From NCBI RefSeq assembly GCF_034702125.1, contig NC_085880.1:44913077-44977076 (forward strand): 64,000 nucleotides of DNA, written 5' to 3'. Below, piece by piece: positions 32,508-42,883 of the stretch; the stretch's first letter is position 1; each line of letters opens with the position of its first letter. Made by a program: the position numbers and the translations under genes. The notes beneath the pieces were generated by a model. It searched no databases. It was not told the origin of the DNA and worked only from the letters and a program-made list of their open reading frames with translations. This DNA comes from Engraulis encrasicolus (Eukaryota > Chordata > Actinopteri > Clupeiformes > Engraulidae).

Positions 32508-33759
32508 ACAACAGCGCAGTTATGCGGTCTATTAATGTTATTGAGTCGCTAAAAATAAGTGGTTGTGGTTTATAGCGTAATATAATAAAGAGTATATGAT
32601 TAAAATGCAGTTCCTGTAAGGCTCTGTGCCATTCCTCATAGACAGACTGTATGCTAATGCTACCCTATGCAATTTAAATATTCAAACGCACTGTATATAG
32701 GTTTGCTGTTAAAGTACATTTCAATTTGCCACGGGGCACTTTTTCAAGGTGGACTATTTAGCATTTTAAAGACTCTGCAACTGAAGCACATTGTTTTGTA
32801 AAGCATGAAACCTCTTGAAGTATAGGCCTACACAGATGATTTGTAATAGTGTCCTGCACCTCTCTGACAACAAAAGACATAAAAGAGGTGACACTAAGAA
32901 AGACAAGTTATTCAACAAACTGATGTTCATATTCCGCAACTTCCCTGCACCGCTTTCCCCATTTTCACTCACATCAAACTTAACTAAACAGTTAAAACGG
33001 TTGGATTTGTTGACATGAGTGTCAAAATTACATCTTTTTTTCCCCCTCTCTCTCATCCTACACTCAGTTCAACTCCCTATGATACTCTTCCTGGGGCTTT
33101 CATTACAGCTTGGACAATAAGTAATAATGAAATATGTGGCATTCAGCAGCATGCTTTCATCCAAAACATGTTTGTGATTTGAACCCGGGGCCTTTAGAGG
33201 ATGTCGGCCATGCAGCTACACAACACAAGCCACAGCTCCACCGCACCCAGCACCCAAATTAAAACGCCGGTTACATGATCAAATGGCCAGGCAGGCAGGG
33301 CAGGCTGCTTCCAAATAACTAAACGTCTCAAAGTTTCATCCAGGTTTCTTCAAAGGTGTTGGAGAAGAACAGCTATAGAAATGTATTTTCAGGAGTAATT
33401 CCGCTATGGTCCAGGTTTTTTTTTTTTTTCAATTCCCACCCACGCTTTTGTATTTTGTTTCAACCGTCCACCACATGCAAGAGCTATCTCTGCCACTGCT
33501 CAAGGGGATTGAAGAGAGATAGAAGGCGAATCTTAATGACAGACTGGTCACTTGCAGTACGTTGCATTGATAAGTCATCTGAGAGGCATCTCACTGTGAC
33601 AAATCAAGATCATGCCATAGCTACCACATTTCTCTTTGCGAAACGCTCAGTGCGCTTTCAAAAAACCATGCAGCCCCCCTCTTCACACATCTCTGAAATG
33701 AGCCAGTAAGTCCTAGAGCCCTATTTCACCAAGTTAATAAAAACCACTCCCACTGTTTT
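32507..33759. other. Low-copy stretch, nothing recognised
   Basis: It includes a 12-base T run near 33419. An open stretch of 117 codons at 33356-33709 has no recognisable domain and was not accepted as a gene. Confidence 0.35.
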
Positions 33760-34470
33760 GAAGTGCGGTGTGCGGTGTGAGAATGGGACTTTTGGCTATG
33801 CTTTGTGAAAGAATGTAATCTTCGGTTTTAAGCCAATCATTTTAAGGTGTTGGTATTGTAACTTTGATGTGTGCTACATGCCCTTAGCGGGAGTACCTGC
33901 AGTCTTCAAGAGATACATCTGAGGAGGATTGCAAAATGAGCCGGTCTGAAGCTAATTTAGCATAAAATGCAAGAGTCACACACTCGTAATTGTGGTTCAG
34001 ATGACATTCTCTGTCTTGGAATTGGGGGTGATTAAAGGAGGTGGGGAAAAAATGTGGGCTAAAATATGTGACATTGTGAAACGAACGTTAAACGTGAAAG
34101 CTGAGTGATAATAAAGCAAAATAATGAGAAGCATCCCTTTGAATATTAAGTGCATTTTTCAAATTTAAAAATGCCGGAGAGCATTAAAGAAAGGTTAAAC
34201 AACACAACTTGATCTTAGTAAACGGCTACATTTAAATCAAAGAAATCTGTGTAGTGAGCTAAGGGTTTATTTCGGTATTTCATTTGGTGAGGTCAAACAG
34301 GGCGATGCTCTGACTATGGTGCCCATGATGATACAAAACTACAATGTTTTGCTGGAAAATACCTTTCAAACTTTTTTTTTTAGATAATCCGGTAAGTGGC
34401 TGGACTGTAACACAAACAAACTTCTCCAGTACATTTAAGAGGGAAAACAGTTTACAACTTCTAAGTCATG
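33760..34470. promoter_or_regulatory. Candidate conserved non-coding block
   Basis: Long repeat-free sequence with GAAGCTAATTTAGC, CTCGTAATTGTGG and GGGGGTGATTAAAGG words. There is no coding signal. Confidence 0.3.
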
Positions 34471-34499
34471 AGATCTTGACCAATTACATTAAACAGTCA

Positions 34500-34790
34500 T
34501 GACAGTTAACACTGAGCGGTGTTTAAGGATTGGTGTGCCATAGCTCCTTAGATAACTTTCTGCTGCACATTGTTATGGATTGAAGCTGATGTTCATTTGC
34601 ATAGACCTCACAGGAATGAATAACAGTAATTTGGTCTGCTTGACAAATGCAGAATAACATTAACGTGTTGTGGCAGATACTATATACAGTGTCCTCATTA
34701 ATCATCATGACCGTCAGTGACATGCACGTATGGTGTGATTGTGAGAAAGCACAGCGCAAACATAGACTTGGCTGCAGATAGCACTTTCAT
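34500..34790. promoter_or_regulatory. Candidate enhancer with SOX and POU sites
   Basis: CATTGTTATGG at 34568-34578 is a strong SOX-type site, and ATTTGCAT at 34595-34602 is the perfect octamer bound by POU proteins. They lie 16 bp apart. The block has no repeats and no gene. Confidence 0.4.
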
Positions 34791-34989
34791 TTTATACTCG
34801 TGTGCCATCAGTAAAAAAAATCTTGTTTTTAACTGTGGATTTCTTGCATGTTAGCTCATAGCGGCATCACACCACCAACGATTGACACTAATACATTCTT
34901 CCACCAAAACAAGAAATTAAACATGGCAGTCAGCTTCAGTTAAGTGCACTTATGGAAGTTGACAGTGTGAAAAAGTGATGGCAAGGCCC

Positions 34990-35011
34990 CAAAAAAAAAA
35001 AAAAAAAAAAC
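34990..35011. repeat. Poly-A run
   Basis: A run of about 20 A within low-copy sequence; no retrotransposon body was found next to it. Confidence 0.8.
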
Positions 35012-35309
35012 GGAAGTAGGAAGAAAGGTTGCATGTAACACCTAACAAATTACTACAGCCAGTGCCGGCAGCAACATGTCAGTGGGTACAAATGCATTTC
35101 TCTTCACCCTGGTCTATTACTGTGCCCTGGAGCAAGGCATTCAACCCCCGACTGTTCACCAGGAGCCTCCACTCAGGTACCCACAAGTCTCAGCGCTGCT
35201 CACTGCTTCTAATGTGCCAGCCCCCCATTGACAGATTTCTCAAACGCTGACAACATTTTACTCCTGTCCTGGTTGAGAAGAGTATCTAGAACTAGCCTCT
35301 CTGCTTTAA

Positions 35310-35367
35310 AAAGAAAGAAAGGAAGATAAAAGGAAAGGAAGAAAGAAAGAAAGAAAGAAAGAAAATA
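35310..35367. repeat. (GAAA)n microsatellite
   Basis: Impure GAAA/GGAA units followed by about six pure GAAA units. Confidence 0.9.
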
Positions 35368-35418
35368 CCAAATAGTCAAGCAGGCCTGTCATTACCATGA
35401 TCCCAGGTGGTGGTTAGA

Positions 35419-35521
35419 TAGCCTGATTTTCATCGACTTTCAAATCTCTTCGAGACTTGGTCTGACTAAGAGCATAACAGTTAATGTTTCCCAAATGGCA
35501 TGGCTGACCCGCCTCCCTAGG
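35419..35521 (+). mobile_element. TAGCCTGATT element, 5' fragment
   Basis: It matches the first 100 bp of the copies at 23960 and 28307 (TTCGAGACTTGGTCTGACTA, CGCCTCCCT) and then stops. Confidence 0.7.
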
Positions 35522-36419
35522 GCCAGGTGCATCATGGCTTTTAACTCCATTCTGGTTTATTTGTCAGAAGCAGTTTATTTGGTAGACAAGGGCGCCGGAA
35601 CAAGTTTTAAAGTGGTGATGCATTTTTTTTCTTCATTCTTTATTTCTTAACAATATTACTGCTGCTGCACTCCACTCATTTGTCTGTCGTAAAAGTTGAG
35701 GAAGCCTCGTTTATAGAGCCCAAAATTGGGGATGCAAATGTACCACTGCATCCCCCTTTACGACACCTATGTTGGTGGAATACTCTTGGGTCAGAATCAT
35801 GCTTAGGAGGTATTCATCAACTACCAAATAGTTTGATCTTCTGTGGGTAGGGTACAGAGTTAAGTGCAGACACTTTATTTGATCCGGAAGTAAAGAATTG
35901 AGTGCGTACCCTACTGATGAGTATCGTCATGAGTGTGTGAACTGGTAGTAGTCTACCCTTTGCCACAATCAGGACCAATACAGGCTATGCTTATAGCTCA
36001 CTGAGGTTTTATTTTTCATCTTTGAAACATTATGTTTATAGATGGACTATATGTATTGAAGAGGTGGGTCATGTGGGTATTGAAGGTGGGTCATGTGTGT
36101 CATGAAGGTATATACCAGAGAGAGTAGAGAGAGAGAGGTTCCATTGGCCCATTGTTTCCTGGTTCTATTATTGGGGGGGGAAATCCCCCTTTAGTAGACC
36201 TAGGCAGACCTGAGGACTGTTCTATTCAATGCTAGGAGCATTATGACACGCCCCTTTAGGCAGACCGGAACCTGTTCTGTTAGGTGCCCATCGAAACCTA
36301 TTATGTTGGCATATCTCTATATACTTAAAGAATCTCTGGTATATACTGTTGATGATTTTGTGCCTGGTCCTCCCCTCAATGCTATCAGTCCTCATGCCAC
36401 TACAGCAGGTCTCATACGT
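35522..36419. other. Low-copy stretch
   Basis: It shows short imperfect repeats of GGGTCATGTGGGTATTGAAG (36063-36110), a GA patch (36118-36137) and an 8-base G run near 36173. No gene was found. Confidence 0.35.
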
Positions 36420-36582
36420 ATGCCTCTTTTCCACTGCTAGTTTTCTGGTAGGCCTACAGCTCGACACAGCGCGACTCGGCCGCCACTTTTTGCTTTACGA
36501 TTGAGCTGTGTCGTGCCTATTCGAAAAGCAAGAAGTGTCGTGCTGTAGGCCTACCAGAAAAATGGCAGTGGAAAAGAGGCAT
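36420..36582. mobile_element. Palindromic MITE, ATGCCTCTTTTCCACTGC ends
   Basis: ATGCCTCTTTTCCACTGC at the left and its near-inverse at the right continue inward through TTTCTGGTAGGCCTACAGC, leaving a loop of about 60 bp. TA or TTA borders both sides, so TA targeting is possible. Confidence 0.75.
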
Positions 36583-36855
36583 TAGAGACAGATAGCCTAT
36601 TAATAAAGAATTTCAGCTGTTAGGGTCAAAATAGCTCCCATTAGATGACTACAACTTTGTAAGAGGCTTCATTGTCTCTCTCAATGCCTAGTGGAACAGT
36701 CTCTGCTAAAATCCCCGTCCTGATTTTTCATCCCAGTGAGTCCAGGCCCTGTGGAGCTGCATATTCTATGGCATGCATGATTTGGACTGACATACCTCAT
36801 TCACCAACTACTCTTATGCACAGCAGATGCTATCAAACTCATAAGGCAATATATC
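36583..36855. other. Short low-copy gap
   Basis: No feature recognised. Confidence 0.4.
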
Positions 36856-37073
36856 GGGGCAGCCATGGCCTAGTGGTTAAGGAGATGGGCTTTAGATCAG
36901 AGGATTGCAGGTTCAAATCCCACCCTTACCACACTCCATGGCTGAGGTGCCCTTGAGCAAGGCACCTAACCCCACACTGCTCCAGGGACTGTAACCAATA
37001 CCCTGTACTTAAAAAATAAGTGTAAGTCGCTTTGGATAAAAAAGCGTCAGCTAAGTGTAATGTAATGTAATAT
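36856..37073 (+). mobile_element. tRNA-derived SINE, full length
   Basis: GGGGCAGCCATGGCCTAGTGG holds an A box (TGGCCTAGTGG) and GGTTCAAATCC at 36910-36920 is a B box. The body (CTCCAGGGACTGTAACC) and the tail (AAGTCGCTTTGGATAAAA, CAGCTAAGTGTAATGTAATG) resemble the 3' end of fish L2 LINEs, which would supply the mobilising enzyme. It is the best-preserved member here; related copies are at 39748, 44476, 44795, 46973 and 47645. Confidence 0.85.
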
Positions 37074-37699
37074 CCAAGTGCTCATGAGTTGGTATGAAGC
37101 TGTGACACTGAAACTGAAACTTTTCTCGTTATGTTTCCTTACCAGGTGTATTCAAAACCTCAATCACCACGCCAACAATACTGCCAAAATGATTTACCTG
37201 CATTCAGTTGGAGTCAAGGTATTTAGCATTTTCTTACTATTTAGCATTTTTTTCTCTTCCAAAGGGACAAGTTAAAGTTTTCATTAGCACCGCGTCAGTA
37301 CTGTAGCTGCGTCACCTATTCTAGGAGTGAGTGAACTGTGAAAAAGACGTTATGTGGCTCGTCCTGTTGTCTTCATGGGGATAATGGTGAATGGATATAC
37401 AGCAAATGCACCTTTGATGCACATTTTATCATGTACTAATATGGAAAGCACTTAAAATGCTTTTACTAAATGGAGAACTTGACACGGGGCGGAAGAAATG
37501 CAAAGAATGTGAATGAGGAGTAATGCCTTATTACCACTGTTGACAAAGTTTCTTTAAACCCAATGACTTCATCGGGCGAAACCAGTTCAAATAGACCATT
37601 ACATTAATACACCATCTAATTTGAGCGTCTGACCCACAAATTCAGCTGATGAAATGTAAACAGCAATAAAAGACCAAACAAATCAACGCTGGGAAAAAA
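37074..37699. other. Low-copy stretch, nothing recognised
   Basis: No repeat or coding evidence could be supported. Confidence 0.4.
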
Positions 37700-38330
37700 A
37701 AGGTCATGTCCTATTTACGTCTTTGTTTTGTGCGCGCAGTGTGGACTTGAACCGTTCAAAATACACTGTTGAAAACGCCTGTAATGAGGTCTTTACATCG
37801 TGGACCTCAGTAAATGTGAATATTTGTTGTAAGTGTGGTAGCCTATTTTTTCTCCTTAAACATAGTGATTTATTAAAACGAATTAGCTTCAAAAATAATG
37901 GTATAATGGTTGTAATGACATTTTTAGGGGACACAGAGTCACAGCTCTGGTGCCAGGTGATGTATGATGCATGAGCTTCATGCTCCAGCGGTTCCTCAAA
38001 ATGAATAGCAGCTAGCGCCGCGCCGGGGAAGAGATAGCGGCGGTCTGCCACCAGCCTGTTCGCCGGAATTATCTATTTGTTGTCAATTTGCACAGTGGAA
38101 TTACACATGCAAATAGCACAGCCTGCATAAACACCACTTGGAAATGATAAAAACAAATTGACAGAGGCCATAGAAGAAGAAGGGGTTCGCCTAGGTCAAG
38201 CAATCCATGTATTTGACAATGGTGTGTACCCAATTTTGCTGTAATTATGTGAGCAAATTGTTCATTGTAATCTTATTTTCCCCCCAACATTTTTCCCCTT
38301 GCACGTCATAATTGGATGCAGGTCTTTCTT
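37700..38330. promoter_or_regulatory. Candidate conserved non-coding element with octamer
   Basis: The stretch is repeat-free, with a CpG-rich centre (AGCGCCGCGCCGGGGAAG near 38014) between AT-rich wings. ATGCAAAT at 38107-38114 is a perfect POU octamer. AATGATAAAAACAAATTG and ACGAATTAGC add further core motifs. No splice-bounded frame was seen. Confidence 0.35.
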
Positions 38331-38761
38331 ACAGGAAAGAAAAACACACTAACAAAATCCCACTTTGTATTTTGATTTGGTGTTAAGTTTTATGACACAG
38401 TACACAGCAGTGAATGGAGCTTGTGACGAAGACAACATGAGTAGCTTTCACCATTTATACTCCTCACACATATCAATGGCAGATGCACTCTGGGTCTGCC
38501 GATAGCAAAGAGTAGACGCAGTCGAGTCAAACTCAGTAATCGGTCATTTTGATATTTAAACTTGAAAGTGATGCAGATTCATGCAGATTCTGGTTTGGTT
38601 CTTTTTAGGAATATTTAGTATTTTTTTACTGTTGGTATTTTAATGCAGCTGCCTATAATTTTGACGGTTAAATTGACGGTTAAATCAATTTAATTTGAAT
38701 AGTATGCCCTGAGGAAAAAAAGCTATCTTACTGGCACTTTCACAACACACAGGCGCGCACG

Positions 38762-38762
<1 letters not shown>
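38331..38762. other. Low-copy stretch before a long dinucleotide repeat
   Basis: It contains a duplicated TTGACGGTTAAA (38661-38683) and nothing else of note. Confidence 0.35.

Positions 38763-38854
<92 letters not shown>
38763..38854. repeat. (AC)n microsatellite
   Basis: About 90 bp of pure AC preceded by GCGCGCACGCACGC. Confidence 0.95.
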
Positions 38855-38859
<5 letters not shown>

Positions 38860-39189
38860 GTAAACTTGAAGAGAGTCAGTAAATGCAAGCTATGAAGAAT
38901 AATCACTGGTTGATAGGGAGGCTTTGATACGTTTACACAGTAATATTAATGATAAGTGCACATGAAGAAGGCTTGCTGAAAACGCTGCTTGATAACTACA
39001 CATTGCAAGGAAAGAAAGTCACTAATGCGAGCCTGTTAAGTCAGTTAGTTAGCATTAGTGACAAAATCTGTACATTGCATTCTAATCTCAAGTTTTTAGA
39101 GATACGTGAATCTCATCGCTAACCCAGTGCATATGCTCTTAATGTCCTTGCTCATCAAAACCGCAAGCTTGCTTGCTGGCCTGTCACCA
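38855..39189. other. Low-copy stretch
   Basis: No supported feature. Confidence 0.4.
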
Positions 39190-39455
39190 CCAGGCAAACA
39201 AACTAGGCAATTGCCCTAGGGCCCGCAGCTGAAAGGGTGACCCCCTGGTAACAACTGGTTATGTACTTGTATTTAAATTACAGCAATGACAACTTTGTGA
39301 GTGTGACAACACCTCCTTACATTCAATGATCGAAAAGTGCAATGATGAAATCTCCCTTGAGGGGCCCCCTCCATAATAGCTTGAGGATGGGAACAAGGGG
39401 CCCACCAAGTCCCATTTTGCCTTGGGCCCCCAAATGCCTTCAAACAGCCCTGCTT
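39190..39455 (-). mobile_element. hAT-like GGGCCC element
   Basis: On the minus strand it begins CAGGGCTGTTTGAAGGCATT and runs through GGGGGCCCAAGGCAAAATGG to AGGGCAATTGCCTAGTTTG. A family-like CAGGGCTG terminus and GGGCCC body place it with the hAT-like MITEs. The left end is not sharply defined. Confidence 0.5.
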
Positions 39456-39747
39456 GCTTGACTGCCTGGCCAACATGATCAGTAATGAGATGGGACGTTA
39501 TTAGCTGGCAGCTGCGAGGGTGACTGATGTGCAAACCTAATGACGGCTGTCAAAACGGAAGACCCCATGTAATGGCGTTAATACTGTACTTGCTCTTGTG
39601 AAGTTTTTTAGTATCATGTGATGCTGCGGTCGGTTGTGTTTGGATTAGATTATTATGCTAAATGAGATGCCACCGTGATGCACCAGAGTGATGAGAGCTT
39701 CATGTCTGCAACAACATTGCTTGAGGACAGCTGGCCGCTCGAAAGTT

Positions 39748-39945
39748 GGGGCAGCCGCGGCGGCGTAATGGTTTAGTGAAACCGGAGGGTTGTTTTAGGT
39801 TTGAATCCCACATTATGCATGTCAGCAGTGGCCTTAAAAGCAAGGCACCTACCCCAACATAGCTCAAAGGGCTGTAACCAATACCCTGTTCCTAAACAGC
39901 TGTTCGTTGCTTTGGATAAAAGAGACTCTTAAGTGCAATGTAGTG
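39748..39945 (+). mobile_element. tRNA-derived SINE, diverged copy
   Basis: GGGGCAGCCGCGGCGGCGTAATGG and GGTTTGAATCCCAC are decayed A and B boxes. GGGCTGTAACCAATACCCTG and GCTTTGGATAAAAGAG match the 36856 copy. Confidence 0.75.
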
Positions 39946-40043
39946 GCATACAGTGTATGTCCAGATTTACTTATCCAATTAATGTATAAGGGCACGGCGT
40001 CCTTGCTGGGCCACTGTCATGATTCAGTCTCAAAGATGCTTAA

Positions 40044-40398
40044 AGTTGGAGGTGCAGGAAATGGTCAAAAAAGGTACGGCAACTAAGCTGCTTATTGAAA
40101 CTGGGTTTCCTATTGCCAAATTTGATATTTTCATGAAAGTTTACTAAGTAATAAACTAATATTTTCTAGTATGGCCCAAGTACAGTCATTTTTACAGCCA
40201 AAAATGTCTATGTCTGGAAATTCAAAATGGCGGACCATGGAGAAGATCCCCCTTTTCATGTATGAAAAGTGCAATTTTCCCAGTCATTATCATTTTGAAT
40301 TTGATGGTGGTGGTAAGTATTAATGAAAAAGGTAACATTAGTGAATGGGTAGAATGAATTCTGGAAATAAACAACTACAAATCTCACACAGTGCACCT
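40044..40398 (-). mobile_element. TTAA MITE, AGGTACACTGTG family
   Basis: TTAA at 40040-40043 precedes AGTTGGAGGTGCAGGAAATG; the right end is CACACAGTGCACCT without a TTAA beyond it. The body contains TAGTATGGCCCAAGTACAG and AATGGCGGACCATGGAGAAG. The missing right TTAA suggests a rearranged boundary with the exon-like segment beyond. Confidence 0.7.
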
Positions 40399-40588
40399 GC
40401 TCATCACAGTTTTGAGCTTTGCACCTGTAGAAGTCCATGGCGGTCTCTTTGGAGACTGTCTCCTTGGTTTTGCGGGAGTTGAGATCGCTGTGACACCCTT
40501 CTGTCAACAAGTGGACCTTGTTCTCTCTGCAGACCATGCTGCCATCTTCTCTGTTAAGAATCACTGGTGTCATCGGGGAGTTCATGGA
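40395..40588 (-). pseudogene. Candidate exon, unidentified protein
   Basis: On the minus strand an acceptor-like GGTCTTTCATACAG leads into an open frame of about 60 codons containing V-I-L-N-R-E-D-G-S-M-V-C-R-E-N-K and later M-D-F-Y-R-C-K-A-Q-N-C. It runs to CAG next to GTGCAC, or alternatively ends at CTACAG followed by GTGCAA. Composition (Cys, charged residues, no low complexity) looks protein-like. A competing open frame runs on the plus strand. The segment lies between a MITE and a LINE tail, so it is either a stranded host exon, part of an older transposon, or chance. I do not recognise the family. Confidence 0.3.
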
Positions 40589-40618
40589 TCTGTATGAAAG
40601 ACCTATGGGTGAGTTAAT

Positions 40619-40619
<1 letters not shown>

Positions 40620-40693
<74 letters not shown>
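40620..40693. repeat. (AAT)n microsatellite, LINE 3' tail
   Basis: About 24 pure AAT units adjoin ACTTTCATTTTATATAGCGC, the inverse of a common fish LINE 3' end. The repeat is therefore the (ATT)n tail of the minus-strand LINE on its right. Confidence 0.9.
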
Positions 40694-40697
<4 letters not shown>

Positions 40698-40933
40698 TCA
40701 TTTTATATAGCGCCTTTCAAAACACCCAAGGTCGCTTCACAGAGTGGTGTGTAGGAAAGTGTGAGTGTGTGTGAGCGTGTGTGTGAATGCATGTAAGTAA
40801 AAGTGCTTGTGGAACTAGCAGCCATAAGCCTCCAGGAAGAGGTGTTGCTTCAACATGGCCAGTGAAGGGGCATTCTGGATGTGGTCGGGCAGATTGTTCC
40901 AAAGAATGGGAGCAGCAACATGGAAGTTAGGGT
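40694..40933 (-). mobile_element. 5'-truncated LINE, 3' end
   Basis: On the minus strand the coding end at 40925-40815 is followed by a short 3' UTR with CTTGGGTGTTTTGAAAGGCG and a TATATAAAATGAAAGT end, then the (ATT)n tail. A hAT-like element (40934-41187) interrupts it upstream. Confidence 0.75.
40815..40925 (-). pseudogene. LINE ORF2 C-terminus
   Basis: The last 36 codons read A-P-I-L-W-N-N-L-P-D-H-I, then S-L-A-M-L-K-Q-H-L-F-L and a stop. This is the conserved tail of many fish non-LTR reverse transcriptase proteins (L-W-N-x-L-P, F/L-K-x-x-L-x-x-x-L-F). Endonuclease and RT domains are absent, so the copy is dead. Confidence 0.7.
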
Positions 40934-41187
40934 CAGGGGCATCGCCAGACCTATTTTACAGGGGCACGTGCCTGGGTTTTGATTTTCTGTGCCCCGGTAT
41001 GAGTTTCACCAAAAAGCAACAACCTTGCTACTATGGAATTTAGCTCAAGTTTAGTATAAGGAGTAATCTACAGAATGCACACAAAATAACTACTTGCAAT
41101 AATATAATTCATTTGCAAGCTTTTTAAAATAAATAACGTGAAATAAAAAAAAATCCCATCATCTCTCAGTGCCCTACTGTGCCCCTG
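40934..41187 (+). mobile_element. hAT-like element, CAGGGGC ends
   Basis: CAGGGGCATCGCCAGACC at the left and CCTACTGTGCCCCTG at the right. The body is AT-rich. Flanking 8-mers do not match clearly. Confidence 0.5.
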
Positions 41188-41199
41188 TGTGGCATTAGG

Positions 41200-41719
41200 C
41201 AGCTGATGCACATGGTTAGGGTCTACCAGGGGAGAAGGCCTTGTTGTCAGTGGTGGTATAGATGCAGCTGATGCACATGGTTAGGGTCTACCAGGGGAGA
41301 AGGCCTTGTTGTCTGTGGTGGTATAGATGCAGCTGATGCACATGGTTAGGGTCTACCAGGGGAGAAGGCCTTGTTGTCTGTGGTGGTATAGATGCAGCTG
41401 ATGCACATGGTTAGGGTCTACCAGGGGAGAAGGCCTTGTTGTCAGTGGTGGTATAGATGCAGCTGATGCACATGGTTAGGGTCTACCAGGGGAGAAGGCC
41501 TTGTTGTCAGTGGTGGTATAGATGCAGCTGATGCACATGGTTAGGGTCTACCAGGGGAGAAGGCCTTGTTGTCAGTGGTGGTATAGATGCAGCTGATGCA
41601 CATGGTTAGGGTCTACCAGGGGAGAAGGCCTTGTTGTCAGTGGTGGTATAGATGCAGCTGATGCACATGGTTAGGGTCTACCAGGGGAGAAGGCCTTGTT
41701 GTCTCTGGTGGTATAGACT
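41200..41719 (+). repeat. Minisatellite, eight 65-bp units
   Basis: Exactly eight 65-bp units beginning CAGCTGATGCACATGG start at 41200, 41265, 41330, 41395, 41460, 41525, 41590 and 41655. Units differ only at one trinucleotide (GTCAGTGG in units 1 and 4-7, GTCTGTGG in 2-3, GTCTCTGG in 8). Each contains GGTTAGGGTC. The 65-bp period breaks the reading frame, so it is not coding. Near-identity implies recent expansion or homogenisation. Confidence 0.97.
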
Positions 41720-42080
41720 AGTGGTTCTCAACCCTTTTTTTAGGCGAGGCACCCTTTCAATTCATGAAAAATTTCAAGGCACCCCAAACCAACAAGCCGT
41801 AACATGGCATCACATCCGATACCACACAAGCTTAGAAAAGTAACACATTTGGAGATGTCACCCGACCTACGTTCGAAGTTGCAGCTGACTGGGGCGACCT
41901 ATATTTACTTTATTGTGCGTAAATGGCAGATGAAAGATTCCATTGACTAGCATTAACTTATCAATTTAGACAAATATGTATTATATTACATAATTTATTT
42001 ATCAGCCACGTTTCCGCAGCACCCCTGAGGGGGGCCCGCGGCACCCCAGGGTGCCCCGGTACCCCTGTTGAGAAACACTG
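41719..42080 (+). mobile_element. hAT MITE with perfect 8-bp duplication, at the array edge
   Basis: TAGTGGTTCTCAACCC and CTGTTGAGAAACACTG are inverted ends. GTATAGAC is exact at 41711-41718 and 42081-42088. The left duplication overlaps the last bases of the final minisatellite unit. GGCACCCCAGGGTGCCCCGG lies near the right end. Confidence 0.85.
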
Positions 42081-42088
42081 GTATAGAC

Positions 42089-42619
42089 CAAAATTACCAG
42101 AGAGGGGCCAACATGTTTAGAAGGGGACCCACTTTATTCTTCAACCTTAACTTTTTCTTTTTCTAAACCCAGTGTTACCTAAAATACCTTCAAAAACACC
42201 TGCTTCAGCATCTGAAGCACATAAAAAGCATTAAATTAATTGTATTGAGAAGCTATATCATTGGCTGTCCGGCGCAGGGGCCATAGGGGTGCCAGGGACA
42301 ATTCTACAGGGGCCCTGACCCATCTTGGCCCCTGTCTAAAACCGCCCCTGCTTGTTGTCCTGATGTAATCTTCTGGAAAGACACCATTGGTGTAGATTCC
42401 ATATGACGGTGGGTGGGAGGGTGTCTATGATGCAAGTGCAATAGAGACAGAAGAAGTGTTTGATCTAATAAGAGCAATTGCAGTGGGCGATCCATGATAT
42501 CGTGAGATATTATGAGATTAAAAGGGTATTAACTGCAGAGAGGTGCATGGCTTTGCCAAGAAACAAAATTAGCACTTAGGTAACAACATTCACCATAGAG
42601 TCTTGTATAAAGCAGATAT
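42089..42619. other. Mixed stretch with a hAT-like fragment
   Basis: At about 42275-42350 CAGGGGCCATAGGGGTGCC and ACCGCCCCTG resemble the ends of a small hAT-like element. The rest is unremarkable. Confidence 0.35.
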
Positions 42620-42814
42620 TTAAATGTACACTGTGCAGGAAATGGTCAAAAAGGGTACTACAACTATGCTGATAATTGAAACTGGGCTGCCTATTGACAA
42701 ATTTGATCTTTTCATGAAAGTTTACTAAGTTATGAACTAATATTATCTAGTATGGCCCAAGTATAGTCATTTTTGCAGCTAAAAATGGCTATGTCTGGAT
42801 ATTCATAATGGCAG

Positions 42815-42817
<3 letters not shown>

Positions 42818-42883
<66 letters not shown>

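Noticed and set aside
33356..33709. 117-codon frame
   Set aside because: A run of F from a poly-T tract, no motif and no splice support.
36856..37073. Possible tRNA gene (A and B boxes)
   Set aside because: The boxes belong to a SINE head; no cloverleaf with acceptor stem is formed and the sequence continues into the SINE body and tail.
41200..41719. Possible CRISPR array
   Set aside because: Units are directly abutting with no unique spacers, in a vertebrate genome. It is a minisatellite.
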